Below, one piece after another: positions 1-9,495 of a stretch of 64,000 nucleotides of DNA. Source of the stretch: an uncultured bacterium (GTDB lineage: Bacteria; Planctomycetota; UBA8742; UBA2392). The notes below the pieces were generated by a model that made no database searches, was not told the origin of the DNA, and saw nothing but the letters and a program-made list of their open reading frames with translations. The stretch is from NCBI GenBank assembly GCA_938014885.1, contig CALLQI010000005.1, positions 124,001-188,000 on the forward strand, read 5' to 3'. The position numbers and the translations under genes are program-made. The first letter of the stretch is position 1; each line of letters opens with the position of its first letter.

Positions 1-128
1 AAGCCCTTGTACGGCGACTTGTGCAGGCCTGCGAGGAAGCCTTCGACCACGTTGCGCGCGGTCACCTCAAGATGCCGAATGTGATTCAGCACCTGCGGGT
101 CAAGGTATTGCTGGTAGGTTTCCGCCAT
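1..128 (-). CDS. DUF58-family protein, N-terminal fragment cut by the window edge
   Basis: The frame opens with ATG at 128 and runs off the left edge, so only about 42 residues are visible. The segment GFLAGLHKSPYKG matches the characteristic start of DUF58 proteins, which are usually encoded next to MoxR ATPases and are thought to act with them in envelope-associated assembly or maturation. The start codon follows directly on the TAG stop of the upstream gene (131-129), so the two are very likely translationally coupled. The von Willebrand-like part of the family lies outside the window and cannot be checked. Family assignment is from the N-terminal motif plus the moxR context. Confidence 0.8.
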   Translation of the reverse strand, partial: MAETYQQYLDPQVLNHIRHLEVTARNVVEGFLAGLHKSPYKG

Positions 129-1268
129 CTAACCCCGACTCTCCAGCGCCTTTGTTGCTTCCTGCCCTATGACGTCCTTGCCTGCCGCCAGACCCTTCAA
201 AACCTGCTTCGCCTCATCATCGCCGCGCGCCGCGATCCAGCGCACTGCCAGCAGCCTTTCCGCCACCGGCCTGTCCGTCGAACGCGCCACCTGTCCGAAC
301 ACCTTGCTGTGCATGCGGCCGGCATGCAGCGCCAGCATCGCCAGGCAATCCAGCCGGTGTTCTGCCGGCGCGCCACGATACGCCTGTTCCAGCGAGTCCG
401 CCACGCCATCGACCCGAAGGAAGGTGTAGCGCAACAGATACTCGGGCTCAAAGCGAGTGGGGGCCGCGTCGGCCTTCATGCGGATGCGAAGATACAGACT
501 TTCGGCGTACAGCAGGCCGCGCAACGCGACAGGGTCCTTTTCGGCGCTGATTGCTGCGGCAATGCCCGGGTCATCGGCGTTGCCCTGCAGACGGGCCAGC
601 AGCATCGCGCCCTGGACGCGCACCTTGGGGTCGGTGTCCAGAAGGCAGCGTGCGGCACCCTTCAGGCTGCCGTCGAGGCCGAAATCGGTGGTCTCGCGCA
701 CCAGCTCATTCTGCATCGGCAGGGCTGCGTAGGCCGCCTGCTTCAGGATTGCGATTACGCCTTCGGTCGGGTCGACGCCGTGGGCCTCAGGCTCGGCGCG
801 GGCGAGCCTTTCGGGCCACTGGGCGCTCCAGGTGATGTCGCCCCAGAAGCGGGCACTGAGGTCATAGGCGCGCGAAGTTGCCAGCGCCGCGGCCTCAGGT
901 CCTTCGCGCAGGGCGCGCAGTTCGGACTCGCGGGTGGCGGCCTCGATCATCAGCTCGCCCATCTTTTCCTGCGTGGTGTCGAGCTCGGACTTGAGTTTCT
1001 TGTTCGCGGCCTCCCACGCGGTGATGGCCTTGGTGGCTTCGTCGAATTTTTCCTGGCTGACCTTGCCGTAGCCGCTGAACAGCAGGAACACGACAACTGC
1101 CGTCATCGCAAGCCACAACCCGCGGCTGAGCCAGCGCGCGGCCTTGACCAGGCCGGGGCTTGGCACGCCGGCCTTGGCGAAGCGTTCAAGTTCGTCCTCC
1201 AGCTCCTCTCGGCGGCGCTGGAGGGCTTCGTCCTTGGTTTCGGGTTTAGTGTCCGAAGTTTCGTTCAC
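129..1268 (-). CDS. membrane-anchored coiled-coil protein in the moxR-DUF58 operon
   Basis: A 379-residue protein starting with GTG at 1268. An acidic, charged N-terminus (about 1-45) is followed by one hydrophobic segment near 47-68, then a Lys/Glu-rich probable coiled coil (about 75-125) and an alpha-helical C-terminal region with loose HEAT-like repeats. No enzyme motif is visible. The layout predicts a single-pass protein with a large helical domain. It lies 47 nt downstream of the MoxR gene and its TAG abuts the DUF58 ATG, so it is probably an accessory of the MoxR/DUF58 machine. I do not recognise a named family; the position is the main clue to function. Confidence 0.75.
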   Translation of the reverse strand: MNETSDTKPETKDEALQRRREELEDELERFAKAGVPSPGLVKAARWLSRGLWLAMTAVVVFLLFSGYGKVSQEKFDEATKAITAWEAANKKLKSELDTTQEKMGELMIEAATRESELRALREGPEAAALATSRAYDLSARFWGDITWSAQWPERLARAEPEAHGVDPTEGVIAILKQAAYAALPMQNELVRETTDFGLDGSLKGAARCLLDTDPKVRVQGAMLLARLQGNADDPGIAAAISAEKDPVALRGLLYAESLYLRIRMKADAAPTRFEPEYLLRYTFLRVDGVADSLEQAYRGAPAEHRLDCLAMLALHAGRMHSKVFGQVARSTDRPVAERLLAVRWIAARGDDEAKQVLKGLAAGKDVIGQEATKALESRG

Positions 1269-1315
1269 GCGTCTGCTTCACGGTCCTTTGCCACGGTCGG
1301 GGACGTGCGGGTCAG

Positions 1316-2368
1316 TTACTCCAGCACGTTGGGAAGACGCGCATCGGCCAGTGTCTCGGATTCGGCACGCGGGATGATCTGGATCAGGCGATCAATGATC
1401 ACGTCGCTGTTGATGCCTTCAGCCTCAGCCGAGAAGTTGGGAATGATGCGGTGGCGCAGTACGGGGTGGGCAACCGCGCGGATATCGTCGGCGCTGACGT
1501 AGTAACGTCCGGTCAGCACAGCGCGGGCCTTGGCACCGAGGATCAGGAACTGGCTCGCGCGCGGGCCGGCACCCCATGCCAGCAGGCGTCGGATTTCTTC
1601 AGGCGTCTGCGGGTTGTTCAGGCGGGTAAGGCGCGCGAACTGCATGGCGTAGCGCACCACGTGTTCGCTGATCGGAACTTTGCGCACGAGTTCCTGCAGG
1701 CGCATGATGCGGGCACCGTCGAGGACTTGCTCGACCTTTCCTTTGTAGGTGGCGGTGGTCATCTTCATGATCTGGATTTCTTCATCTTCCGTCGGGTAAT
1801 CGACGTTGATGTTGAACATGAAGCGGTCCTGCTGCGCTTCCGGCAGTGGGTAGGTGCCTTCTTGCTCAATCGGGTTCTGCGTGGCCAGCACGAAGAACGG
1901 CTGCTCAAGCTGGTGGCGACGGCCGCCGGCGGTGACCTGGTGCTCCTGCATGGCCTCAAGCAGCGCGGCCTGCGTTTTGGGCGGAGTACGGTTGATTTCG
2001 TCAGCCAGGATGATGTTGGCGAAAATCGGACCCTGCAGGAACTTGAACTCGCGGCGGCCGGTCGCGCGGTCTTCCTGCAGCACTTCGGTGCCGGTGATGT
2101 CGCTGGGCATCAAGTCGGGGGTGAACTGGATGCGGCTGAACTTCAGTGACATCGTGTCCGCCAGCGTGCGGATCAACAGCGTCTTGGCCAGCCCCGGCAC
2201 CCCCACCAGCAGCGCGTGGCCGCGAGCGAAGATTGAGATCAAGAGTTGCTCAATCACGTCGTCCTGGCCGACGACCACGTTATGAAGCTGGGCCACGATG
2301 CGCTCGTGTGCCTCGCGGAGTTCCTGTACGGCCTTGAGGTCTTCACCCTGCAGCTGTTGTTCTGCCAT
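1316..2368 (-). CDS. MoxR-type AAA+ ATPase
   Basis: A 350-residue AAA+ ATPase of the MoxR family, a normal length. Visible motifs are Walker A GVPGLAKT (56-63), Walker B IILADE (119-124) and sensor-1 ATQNP (162-166). The C-terminal lid follows. MoxR ATPases act as chaperone-like factors that assemble or activate protein complexes, usually with a DUF58 or VWA partner; here a DUF58 gene starts two genes downstream on the same strand. The upstream genes are an exported beta-propeller and an exported HEAT protein, suggesting the complex served is in the envelope. That last point is inference. Confidence 0.95.
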   Translation of the reverse strand: MAEQQLQGEDLKAVQELREAHERIVAQLHNVVVGQDDVIEQLLISIFARGHALLVGVPGLAKTLLIRTLADTMSLKFSRIQFTPDLMPSDITGTEVLQEDRATGRREFKFLQGPIFANIILADEINRTPPKTQAALLEAMQEHQVTAGGRRHQLEQPFFVLATQNPIEQEGTYPLPEAQQDRFMFNINVDYPTEDEEIQIMKMTTATYKGKVEQVLDGARIMRLQELVRKVPISEHVVRYAMQFARLTRLNNPQTPEEIRRLLAWGAGPRASQFLILGAKARAVLTGRYYVSADDIRAVAHPVLRHRIIPNFSAEAEGINSDVIIDRLIQIIPRAESETLADARLPNVLE

Positions 2369-2435
2369 GTTCGTTTATCCCGGTGTACGTTGGAGCAAGA
2401 CTTGAAGTTGCAGCACTTGAATGTCTGCCACGCGG

Positions 2436-4985
2436 CTACTTGCCGCCGTCGTCGGCCTGAAATACGTGAACCCACTTGGCGCTAGCGATCACGAGGAAAG
2501 TCTCTTTGACCACGGTCGCCGTCTTGCCCGAAGCAAACTTGAATGTGGCCCCGTTGGCAAGGTGCTCGGCACAAAAGACGCTGCCGGTGTCGGGGTCCGT
2601 TACTGAGACGGGCTTGAAGCGTTCGATCCCTTCGGCGTCCTTGTAGCGTTCGCCGCGGCAATAGACGCTGAGAGTCACCGGGGCGTCGGACATCGACACG
2701 CCTTCCAGCTTCACTTTCGACTTCAGCTTGCCGGTGCGCGCGTCGTAGATCGCGATGTGCTGCGACAAGGGCACCAGCACGTTGTCGCCGGCGATGATGC
2801 CGCGACCCGTGGGGACCTCACCGAACAGTTCGGTTTCATACTCAAGGCGCGCCCAGTCAGTCATGAACGTGCCGCCCTTGAAGCTGGTGAGGCCCACCGA
2901 ATACAGCCTTGAGCGGCCTTGCACGATCATGCGGTTGTCGATGACGCCCAGTGTGTATTCATACTCGGTCTTGGGCCCCGCGCCTTCCATGGGGTACTGC
3001 ATCCACTCCTGGCCGGTGATTGCGTTCAGCACCAGCGCCAGGCTGCAATCGTAGGGCGCCGTGACCACCATGCCGCCGGCGGCCAGCGGCGCGTTCGTGA
3101 ACCAGCCGCGAGTGATGTTGTTTTCGCGGGCGTAGCGCGACATCCAGCAAAGTTCGCCACTGTTGCGATCGACACAGGCCGTGCAACCGGCGTGTGTGGA
3201 TACAAACAGCAGGCCACCGTGTTCGGCCACACTGCTGACTTCGGGCACCTGCACCGGCTGGTTGCCGTAGCCCCACATGTCGCCGATCAACTTGCGCGCG
3301 CACAGCATGGTGCGCCACAGCAGCTTGCCTTCGCCTGAAGCGGCGTCGCCCTTCGGCGTTACATCGAAGCAGAACATCCAGACTTCGCTGCTGTCTTTCT
3401 CGGCCGTAGTTCCCGCAATGTAAAGGCGATTGTCGCGCACCAGCGGCGCGCCCAGGAACACCACGTGCTTCAGGAAGTCGTACTCTTCACTGCTTTCCAC
3501 TTTGCGATTGGGCAGCGTCACGAATGCCGCCGGGTCAGGCGCCAGCGTGAATGCCTGGATCTGGTTGCCCGAAGGCTCGGTGCCCTTTTCCTTGCTGGGG
3601 CTGCCGTGGCCCATGACCGCAAACAACACGTCGGCCTCGCGGTTATCAAGCTGCCAGCGCAACCGCGCTATGGTCTGGGCCTTCACGCGGTAGCGCAGGC
3701 GGGCTTCCTGCGTCATGCCGCCGTACCAGCGGCGCGAGTTGTTCTGTTTGGTCGAATAGCGCAGGGCCTTGGGCACTTCCAGCAGCATCGGGCTGGTTTC
3801 GCGCCCGTGGCGCAGCCACACCAACTGGTCCACGCCGGCAGCGTCGTCAGAACTGGGCACCTTGTGCACAAACACGCCGGACTCATGCGCCACTGGAAAC
3901 ACCATGGGCACCGGCTGCTGGTCCACACTGTTGCCGTAGCCGTACTCATCTTGCTGCGGCTCAAGCGCCGAGATCCGGGCTGCCAGCTTGGCCCCGCCCA
4001 CAGCGTCCGTCGGGTCAAGGTCGATCATCGCGCCGATGCCTGCCACCGGCGGGGCAATGCCATTGCGTGAGGGTGCGCCCTGCAGCGTGCGCCAACCCGG
4101 CTGTGCAAGCTCCGGTCGTGACTGCGGCGCGGGTTCAGCCAGCAACTGCTTAAGGTAATCGACGGCCTTGATCCGCTGGCCGCCCACATCCACTTCGCCG
4201 GCAAGCCCGCCGCGCTCAACCTGCCGCAGTGTCATGCCAAGCTCATAGGCCATGCCGGCGTCGCGGCATGCGCGCACGTACTGGATGGTCAGCATCGGAT
4301 CGCGCGACCACTGGTCAGGGAAGCTCGACTTCAGCTCGCCCAGCCAGCGCACGGCCAGCAGGCTGTCGCCGTTCTCGAGCGCGTGTTCAGCCAGAATCCG
4401 CAATGCCACCCGGCCCGATTCACTGAACTGGTAGTAGCGCGCGCAGCGGCGCAGCAGCGACATGTCGCCTTCCGCCAGGCCCTTTTGCAGCAGCTCAGAA
4501 CCTTTGGCGTTCTGGCGCAGGCTTACCTGGTCACGCAACGGGCGCGGCCAGGCCATGTTGCGCATGCGATCATTGATGTAGTCAGAAAGCGGCACCCAGC
4601 TTTCGGCAAAAATCAGGCGCGAGGTGTCCACGTCGGCATCGACCCAGTCTGACCGGACCAGCATTTCCTTGGCCGGGTCCAGGTCAGGCGGCAGATACTC
4701 CTTGCGCAGGTCTTCGTAGCGGTTCAGGGCTTCGCGCCAGGCATCCAGTGACTCTTCCTTCTTGCCCTCGCGTTGCAGGCGCAGCGCGTTCAGTTCTTCG
4801 GCGCGGGCGCGGCGGATGCCGGCCATCACGTTGTCGTTGTGACGGCCCGTTGGCGGGTACAACTCAGGATTCTTGACCAGCGATGAGTCCTGCGCGGCCA
4901 CGGGGGCCGGCGGAATCTGGATGCTGTAAAGCGCCAATACGGCAATCGCGGCGCATGTCACGGCACACACTTTCAGCTTTGTCAC
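2436..4985 (-). CDS. exported PQQ-like beta-propeller protein
   Basis: I place the start at GTG 4985 because a GGAGG lies just upstream of it; a further in-frame GTG exists at 5012. From 4985 the protein is about 849 residues and opens with a clean signal peptide ending near PVAAQ. The N-terminal third is helical (tetratricopeptide-like spacing). The rest has beta-propeller-type repeats with phrases such as GELCWM, GMVVTAP and YDARTGKLKSKV, typical of PQQ-like quinoprotein folds. No quinoprotein dehydrogenase catalytic set is evident, so a structural or binding role is more likely than an enzyme. It sits 67 nt upstream of moxR on the same strand, in the same probable operon. Confidence 0.85.
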   Translation of the reverse strand: MTKLKVCAVTCAAIAVLALYSIQIPPAPVAAQDSSLVKNPELYPPTGRHNDNVMAGIRRARAEELNALRLQREGKKEESLDAWREALNRYEDLRKEYLPPDLDPAKEMLVRSDWVDADVDTSRLIFAESWVPLSDYINDRMRNMAWPRPLRDQVSLRQNAKGSELLQKGLAEGDMSLLRRCARYYQFSESGRVALRILAEHALENGDSLLAVRWLGELKSSFPDQWSRDPMLTIQYVRACRDAGMAYELGMTLRQVERGGLAGEVDVGGQRIKAVDYLKQLLAEPAPQSRPELAQPGWRTLQGAPSRNGIAPPVAGIGAMIDLDPTDAVGGAKLAARISALEPQQDEYGYGNSVDQQPVPMVFPVAHESGVFVHKVPSSDDAAGVDQLVWLRHGRETSPMLLEVPKALRYSTKQNNSRRWYGGMTQEARLRYRVKAQTIARLRWQLDNREADVLFAVMGHGSPSKEKGTEPSGNQIQAFTLAPDPAAFVTLPNRKVESSEEYDFLKHVVFLGAPLVRDNRLYIAGTTAEKDSSEVWMFCFDVTPKGDAASGEGKLLWRTMLCARKLIGDMWGYGNQPVQVPEVSSVAEHGGLLFVSTHAGCTACVDRNSGELCWMSRYARENNITRGWFTNAPLAAGGMVVTAPYDCSLALVLNAITGQEWMQYPMEGAGPKTEYEYTLGVIDNRMIVQGRSRLYSVGLTSFKGGTFMTDWARLEYETELFGEVPTGRGIIAGDNVLVPLSQHIAIYDARTGKLKSKVKLEGVSMSDAPVTLSVYCRGERYKDAEGIERFKPVSVTDPDTGSVFCAEHLANGATFKFASGKTATVVKETFLVIASAKWVHVFQADDGGK

Positions 4986-5086
4986 GCGCTGCCTCCGTGC
5001 TGTGCGACGCACTACGCCGCCGCGGCCGCAAGGTCCATGGCATTAGTACGAACGGCAGGGCGAGAAGTTCCGGAAAACCGTCCTGC

Positions 5087-7411
5087 CTATCTGTCCTGTA
5101 GTTTACGAATTCCGTCGTCGATGTGGCCAGCAACCTGTTGGGCCGTCGCGTCGGTCATATCGCGCAGGGTACGCAGGAAGTTTGCGTCTTCCTTGGTGCC
5201 AAAGGCGACAATGTAGTCGACGCAGGCGCGGCGCAGTTCCACGTTCGGCAGTTTGGCCAGCTCTTCAATGCGCTTGAAGAACACGTTGTCTTCAATGCGG
5301 ATCAGCAAACGCACCAGTGATGGCACTTTGTCGTACCGCTGCTCAGCGCCCGTGGTGTAGGTCTCGATCTGCGCGCGGGCCTTGTCGGACACGTACGTGA
5401 ACGGGCCGCCGTCAGACTTGATCAACCGCCCCAGCAGTTCAATCGCCGCGGCGTCGCGGCCGGGCTGGTCCAGCACCGAAAGCGCAAGGTCGGCGATCTT
5501 CTCGTGTTTGGTCTTGTCAGCGAAAGTGTCGATGCGTGACAGGGCCAGTACGGCCTCGCCCTTGGTTTGCAGGTCGGTCTCGGCCATGGCGGCGTCGGTC
5601 AGCTTGGTCGCGTCCACATCCTTGCCTACCATGGCCACCTGGCCATAGGCCTGCAGGCGCACTTCTTTGCTCGCATCGGCCAAGCCGGCGTGCACCAGGT
5701 CAGCCGCGGTCTTGGATTCACCCATGCGGATCGCGAAGGTCACGGCAATGCGGATCGCCGTGCCGCGCACGTCCGCGTCAGTGTCCTGTGAGCGCGCCTT
5801 GATCGCCGGGAACACTTCATCGTCGGCGACCTTGGCGTTGCGACGCCAGTTGTCGATCGCGCGCAGCGCGGCGTTGCGTACCAGAGCGCTGGTTTCCTTG
5901 GCCGGGTCAAGCGCGTCGATGAAAAGCTGCTTCAGCTCTTTGTCGTCGCTGCGCTGAAGGCCCTGCAAGGCGTTTTCGCGGGCCTTGGCAAAGTCATCCC
6001 CCACCGACTTCATGGCTTCCATCAGCAGCGGCTTGGACTTGTTCAGCGCGATGTAGCTGCGGCCCATATTCTGCACCGCCTGCGCGCGGATCACGCCGTC
6101 TTCCGACTTGATCCAGCGTTCCAGGTCGGCAAAGCTGTCCTTGCCGCGGATTTCCGAGAATGCGTTGATGCACTGCGCGCGCTTGGGCGCATCCAGCGTG
6201 GCGTCGTCGGCTGCAGTGCGGAACAGCTCAATCCCTTCCTTCTTCAGCACCGTGCGGTTGTTCAGCAGGTGGTCGATCACGCGGCCGCGCAGGTCTTTGC
6301 TGTCGGCGGCGATCTTGCCGTACGCTTCCACGAAGGCCTTCAGCGCGCTTTCGCTGCTTAGGCTGCGCAGGTTGCGCTCGACGCGGTCCTTGAAGTGGTT
6401 CTCGGGCTTGCCTTCGGGCACCGGCGTGTCGCTGATGGCCAGGAAGGCCGCAACGCCGTCTGCGCCACATTCGCCAAGGGCCACGGCCGCGTCGCGGTGC
6501 TGGGTCGGCTTCTCGTCGTCCTTGAACACCGCCGTCAGGGCCTCAATCGCCTTGGCGCGCAGCGGGTTGCGCTTGAGCTGCTTCTGCGCGGCCTCACGCC
6601 AGGTCGGGTGCCCGGCAAAGTTGGCCATGGTGGCCACGTCTACAAGGCCGGCGACACTGCGGGTGTCGTCCAGTGCGGCGAGCGCGAACAGCGCGTGTAC
6701 GCCCAGTGTCTTCACGTAATCGGCGGCCTGTGCGCCGGTTCGGTTGCCATCTTCGCCCTTGGGGCCAAGGCGCTGGGTTTCCCACAGGTCAAGCAGCGCG
6801 TCGGCGCTGGCGGTGTGGCGCGCGGCGACCACGACGTCAATCGCGGCCTCGCGCAGGGCGGCTTCGCCGTCCACAGTGATCATCGGCGCGGCTACGTCGG
6901 CACCGGCCTTCAGGTGGGCCAAACCATGCAGTGCACCCCAGCGGATCTGCTTGAGGAGCTTATCATTGGCCGCGACCACCTTCAGCGCGTCCACAACCGC
7001 GGTGCGATCAGCCGAGGCCGCCTTGTCAGCGCACAGGCGACCCAGGCTTGCAGCGCAGGCACCGGCGAGTTCGGGGTAGGCCGAAGTCTCGATGGCGTTG
7101 GCGTTCATGAGTTCAAGCAGCTTGGCCGAGGCGCGAGTGTCGCGCAGGCCGCCGATCAGGCGCGCGCAGGCGAGGCGGCGGCTGCTGCGTTCGGCCTTGA
7201 CGGTGGCGGAAACGCCGTCTTCGTCGGGGTTCTGGCCCAACCCTTCCAGCAGGTCTTCAAAGGCTTCGTCGCCGGCCTTGGCGATGTTTTCGTAGGCCGA
7301 TGACGCGCGCGCGCTGTCGCCGAGGTCCTTCACGTTGTCTGCATGGGGCCCGGCGAAAAGCGGCGCCGCGGCGATTGATGCCATCAACCAGGTCAACAGT
7401 TTGCGATTCAT
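5087..7411 (-). CDS. exported HEAT-repeat protein
   Basis: I choose ATG 7411 over the longer frame from 7462, because it gives a good signal peptide (MNRKLLTWLMASIAAAPLFAG) at the very start of a 774-residue protein. The remainder is a run of helical pairs with alanine, aspartate and leucine spacing typical of HEAT/PBS-lyase-like repeats, for example AAVALGECGADGVAAFL, and repeats continue to the C-terminus. No catalytic motif is seen. Such solenoids usually bind protein partners; as an exported protein at the head of a moxR operon it is probably periplasmic. It may be the first gene of the transcription unit, with 101 nt to the next start. Confidence 0.85.
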   Translation of the reverse strand: MNRKLLTWLMASIAAAPLFAGPHADNVKDLGDSARASSAYENIAKAGDEAFEDLLEGLGQNPDEDGVSATVKAERSSRRLACARLIGGLRDTRASAKLLELMNANAIETSAYPELAGACAASLGRLCADKAASADRTAVVDALKVVAANDKLLKQIRWGALHGLAHLKAGADVAAPMITVDGEAALREAAIDVVVAARHTASADALLDLWETQRLGPKGEDGNRTGAQAADYVKTLGVHALFALAALDDTRSVAGLVDVATMANFAGHPTWREAAQKQLKRNPLRAKAIEALTAVFKDDEKPTQHRDAAVALGECGADGVAAFLAISDTPVPEGKPENHFKDRVERNLRSLSSESALKAFVEAYGKIAADSKDLRGRVIDHLLNNRTVLKKEGIELFRTAADDATLDAPKRAQCINAFSEIRGKDSFADLERWIKSEDGVIRAQAVQNMGRSYIALNKSKPLLMEAMKSVGDDFAKARENALQGLQRSDDKELKQLFIDALDPAKETSALVRNAALRAIDNWRRNAKVADDEVFPAIKARSQDTDADVRGTAIRIAVTFAIRMGESKTAADLVHAGLADASKEVRLQAYGQVAMVGKDVDATKLTDAAMAETDLQTKGEAVLALSRIDTFADKTKHEKIADLALSVLDQPGRDAAAIELLGRLIKSDGGPFTYVSDKARAQIETYTTGAEQRYDKVPSLVRLLIRIEDNVFFKRIEELAKLPNVELRRACVDYIVAFGTKEDANFLRTLRDMTDATAQQVAGHIDDGIRKLQDR

Positions 7412-7588
7412 GAACAACGGCCTCGTACGTTCGTGCAAGCCCATGGGGCGCACTGGTTTCAAACGAATCCACGGGTTTTGGGCCCGGTCAAAATGAGCGC
7501 GCAGAGGCTAGCAATTCACCACCCGGCGACAATGGCGCGCGCCCCGCCCCTTCCATATAGTCCGGCACAGCATTCACCGGAGAACAAC

Positions 7589-8095
7589 GTGATCACCAAA
7601 GAGACCCTGCTGGCATCGCTCGAACATGAAACCCGCATCGTGAAGCACCTGGCCGGGAAGATCCCCGCCGATCGACTGGCATGGCGCCCAACGCCCGGCC
7701 AGCGCAGCCTGCTTGAGCTGCTGCAGTACCTTACCCGCGCCGCCAGCGGCATCGGCTTCTTTTTCGTGAACGGAAACCGCGACCACAGCGAAGCCCAGAA
7801 AGCCGAATCCGAACAAGTAGGCCTGCACAACGCGCAACAGGCCCTGGATCGCCAGATGCAGCGAATGACCAAGTTGCTGGAAGGCGTAAGCTCGGCCGAC
7901 CTGGCCAACCGCGACTGCGTGCTGCCCTGGGGCATGACCCTGAAGCTGGGCGACGCGCTGCTGGAAACCAGCATCAAGTTCATGACCGGCTATCGAATGC
8001 AGTTGTTCCTTTACCTGAAACAGCTTGGACGCGCTGAACTGAATACCGCAAACTGCTGGGCAGGCCGCGATCCTGTCCCGGCGGCCGCCAAATAG
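7589..8095 (+). CDS. DinB-like four-helix protein (tandem copy 1)
   Basis: The start is GTG 7589, preceded by GGAG; the frame stays open upstream to 7433 but that part is Pro/His-rich and not protein-like. The 168-residue product has the segment TRIVKHLAGKI, then WRPTPGQRS, closely repeated in the next gene. The layout is that of the DinB/YfiT-like four-helix bundle superfamily, whose members often bind a metal through three histidines and are often thiol- or stress-related. I do not see the classic histidine triad here, so enzymatic activity is doubtful. The neighbouring gene is a diverged duplicate. Confidence 0.8.
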   Translation: MITKETLLASLEHETRIVKHLAGKIPADRLAWRPTPGQRSLLELLQYLTRAASGIGFFFVNGNRDHSEAQKAESEQVGLHNAQQALDRQMQRMTKLLEGVSSADLANRDCVLPWGMTLKLGDALLETSIKFMTGYRMQLFLYLKQLGRAELNTANCWAGRDPVPAAAK

Positions 8096-8116
8096 CGCGA
8101 CACGCCAAGGAAGCCG

Positions 8117-8617
8117 ATGCTGACGAAGGAACAACTGCTTGAGTCCATGCTGTCCGAAATCCGCATCGTCAAACACCTCGCGACCAAGCTGCAACCCGGC
8201 AAGCTGACCTGGCGGCCCACGCCGGGCCAGCGCAGCATGCTTGAACTGATGCAATACCTGACCACATGCGGCATCGTGCCGGCACTGGCCGCCATCAAAG
8301 GCAACTGGGACGATTCCGACGCGCTGGAAAAAGCCGCCGAGTCCGTCACACCGGAAAACTTCAGCATCGCCATGGACCGCCAGGCCACACAACTTCGTGA
8401 GGCCATAAACGAAGTCTCGCACTACCGCCTCAACCACGGCGACACGCAAACTCCGTGGGGCGCGCCAATCAAAGTCGGCCACGCGCTGATTGAAATGGCG
8501 CTCAAGCCGCTAGTGGCGTACCGGATGCAATTCTTCCTGTACCTGAAAGAGTCCGGCCGCAGCGATTTAGGCCCGGCGCAATGCTGGATTGGCGTAGACC
8601 CAAAGCCCAAGGCGTGA
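8117..8617 (+). CDS. DinB-like four-helix protein (tandem copy 2)
   Basis: A 166-residue paralogue of the preceding gene, 21 nt downstream, with AAGGAAG ahead of ATG 8117. Shared landmarks, in order, are RIVKHLA, WRPTPGQRSMLELMQYL and MQFFLYLK with a C-terminal GxDPxP-like end. The two products appear roughly half identical over their full length, which points to an old tandem duplication. As in copy 1, the usual DinB histidine ligands are not obvious. The function is unknown; the pair may form a heterodimer, since DinB proteins commonly dimerise, but this is inference. Confidence 0.8.
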   Translation: MLTKEQLLESMLSEIRIVKHLATKLQPGKLTWRPTPGQRSMLELMQYLTTCGIVPALAAIKGNWDDSDALEKAAESVTPENFSIAMDRQATQLREAINEVSHYRLNHGDTQTPWGAPIKVGHALIEMALKPLVAYRMQFFLYLKESGRSDLGPAQCWIGVDPKPKA

Positions 8618-8633
8618 TTCAGGTGATGGTGAT

Positions 8634-9242
8634 TCAGGTGATGTTGAACCACTCGGTAAGGTGCGCTTCCGCCCAGTATTCCGAGGGGATGATCCACACG
8701 CCGGGGCAGCGCGGGTAATCCGACATGATCGGCAGTGTGTTGTCGACCAGCACCGGCGCGGGCAGGTGCGAGCGATGCACCATGATCGTGGTGTAGATCA
8801 CGGTGCGGCCGCCAGTAAGGCTGTGCGGCAACGGAAGGTTGAACTGCCGTTCATACTCGTTGTAGAGCAGGCGGCCGAAGCGATCCATCTCAGGATCGGC
8901 CACGGGCTTGCCTTTCACGGCGTACATGGCCGAGGCCATTTCGATCAGCGCTTCCGGATTGGCGTCAAACCAGGGGTCCGGGCTGTGGATCATGGCCGCC
9001 GGGCAATCGTCGAGGCCTTCTTCAAACAGCAGCGCGTTGGCCTGCACGATGCGGCCCCAAACGGGACGGCCGTTGCGGAAGATGCCAAGCTGGTCGCGAT
9101 AGAGCAGTTGGATAGGGTCGGCGCGATTCTGCCGCAGAAACTCCGGCTGCCGCACACGCAAGGTGGCCAGTTGCTCGGGCCGAAAGTTGCGCGGCGCATC
9201 ACCGACCTTGCGCCGCACCTCCTGAATCCAGTCAGCCCACAT
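8634..9242 (-). CDS. conserved-looking hypothetical protein, cytoplasmic
   Basis: A 202-residue protein with ATG at 9242. It has no signal peptide, no membrane segment and no motif that I recognise. It is rich in Trp, Tyr and Pro, with stretches such as RDQLGIFRNGRPVWGRIVQAN and YTTIMVHRSHLPAPVLVDN that look like a globular fold. It is convergent with the DinB-like pair, with 16 nt between the stops. Codon use matches the surrounding chromosomal genes. I assign no function. Confidence 0.7.
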   Translation of the reverse strand: MWADWIQEVRRKVGDAPRNFRPEQLATLRVRQPEFLRQNRADPIQLLYRDQLGIFRNGRPVWGRIVQANALLFEEGLDDCPAAMIHSPDPWFDANPEALIEMASAMYAVKGKPVADPEMDRFGRLLYNEYERQFNLPLPHSLTGGRTVIYTTIMVHRSHLPAPVLVDNTLPIMSDYPRCPGVWIIPSEYWAEAHLTEWFNIT

Positions 9243-9309
9243 AAGCCCTCCGTCGCAAGCATGATAAGAACCAGCCGGGACCGATCACCAACTAATCCGG
9301 CCGTAGAAA

Positions 9310-9443
9310 GCAGGGCAAAGGGGGTCGCAGTGAGGCAATAGGGTCGGACCCCAAGCAACGGGGTCTGGCAGCGTAGCACTGGGGTCTCGCTCCGAAGCGA
9401 AGCGAAGGTGCCTGACCCCATTGCGGCGGGAGATGGACCAGCA
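9310..9443. repeat. REP-like or decayed RAYT-derived repeat
   Basis: This stretch carries several GGGGTC/GACCCC words and a 53-base block at 9391-9443 that matches 12035-12087 inside the RAYT gene at about 48 of 53 positions, starting TCCGAAGCGAAGCGAAGG. In the transposase reading frame it would encode a similar peptide (RSEAKVPDPIAA against RSEAKVPGPIAA). It is therefore either a non-autonomous repeat related to the transposase or a decayed piece of a former RAYT copy. The surrounding 9243-9495 shows no convincing gene. Confidence 0.6.
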
Positions 9444-9495
9444 AGCATGGCAAAGCCTGAGCCAAAGATAACTCGCCGCCAAGTTCAGGAGTGTT

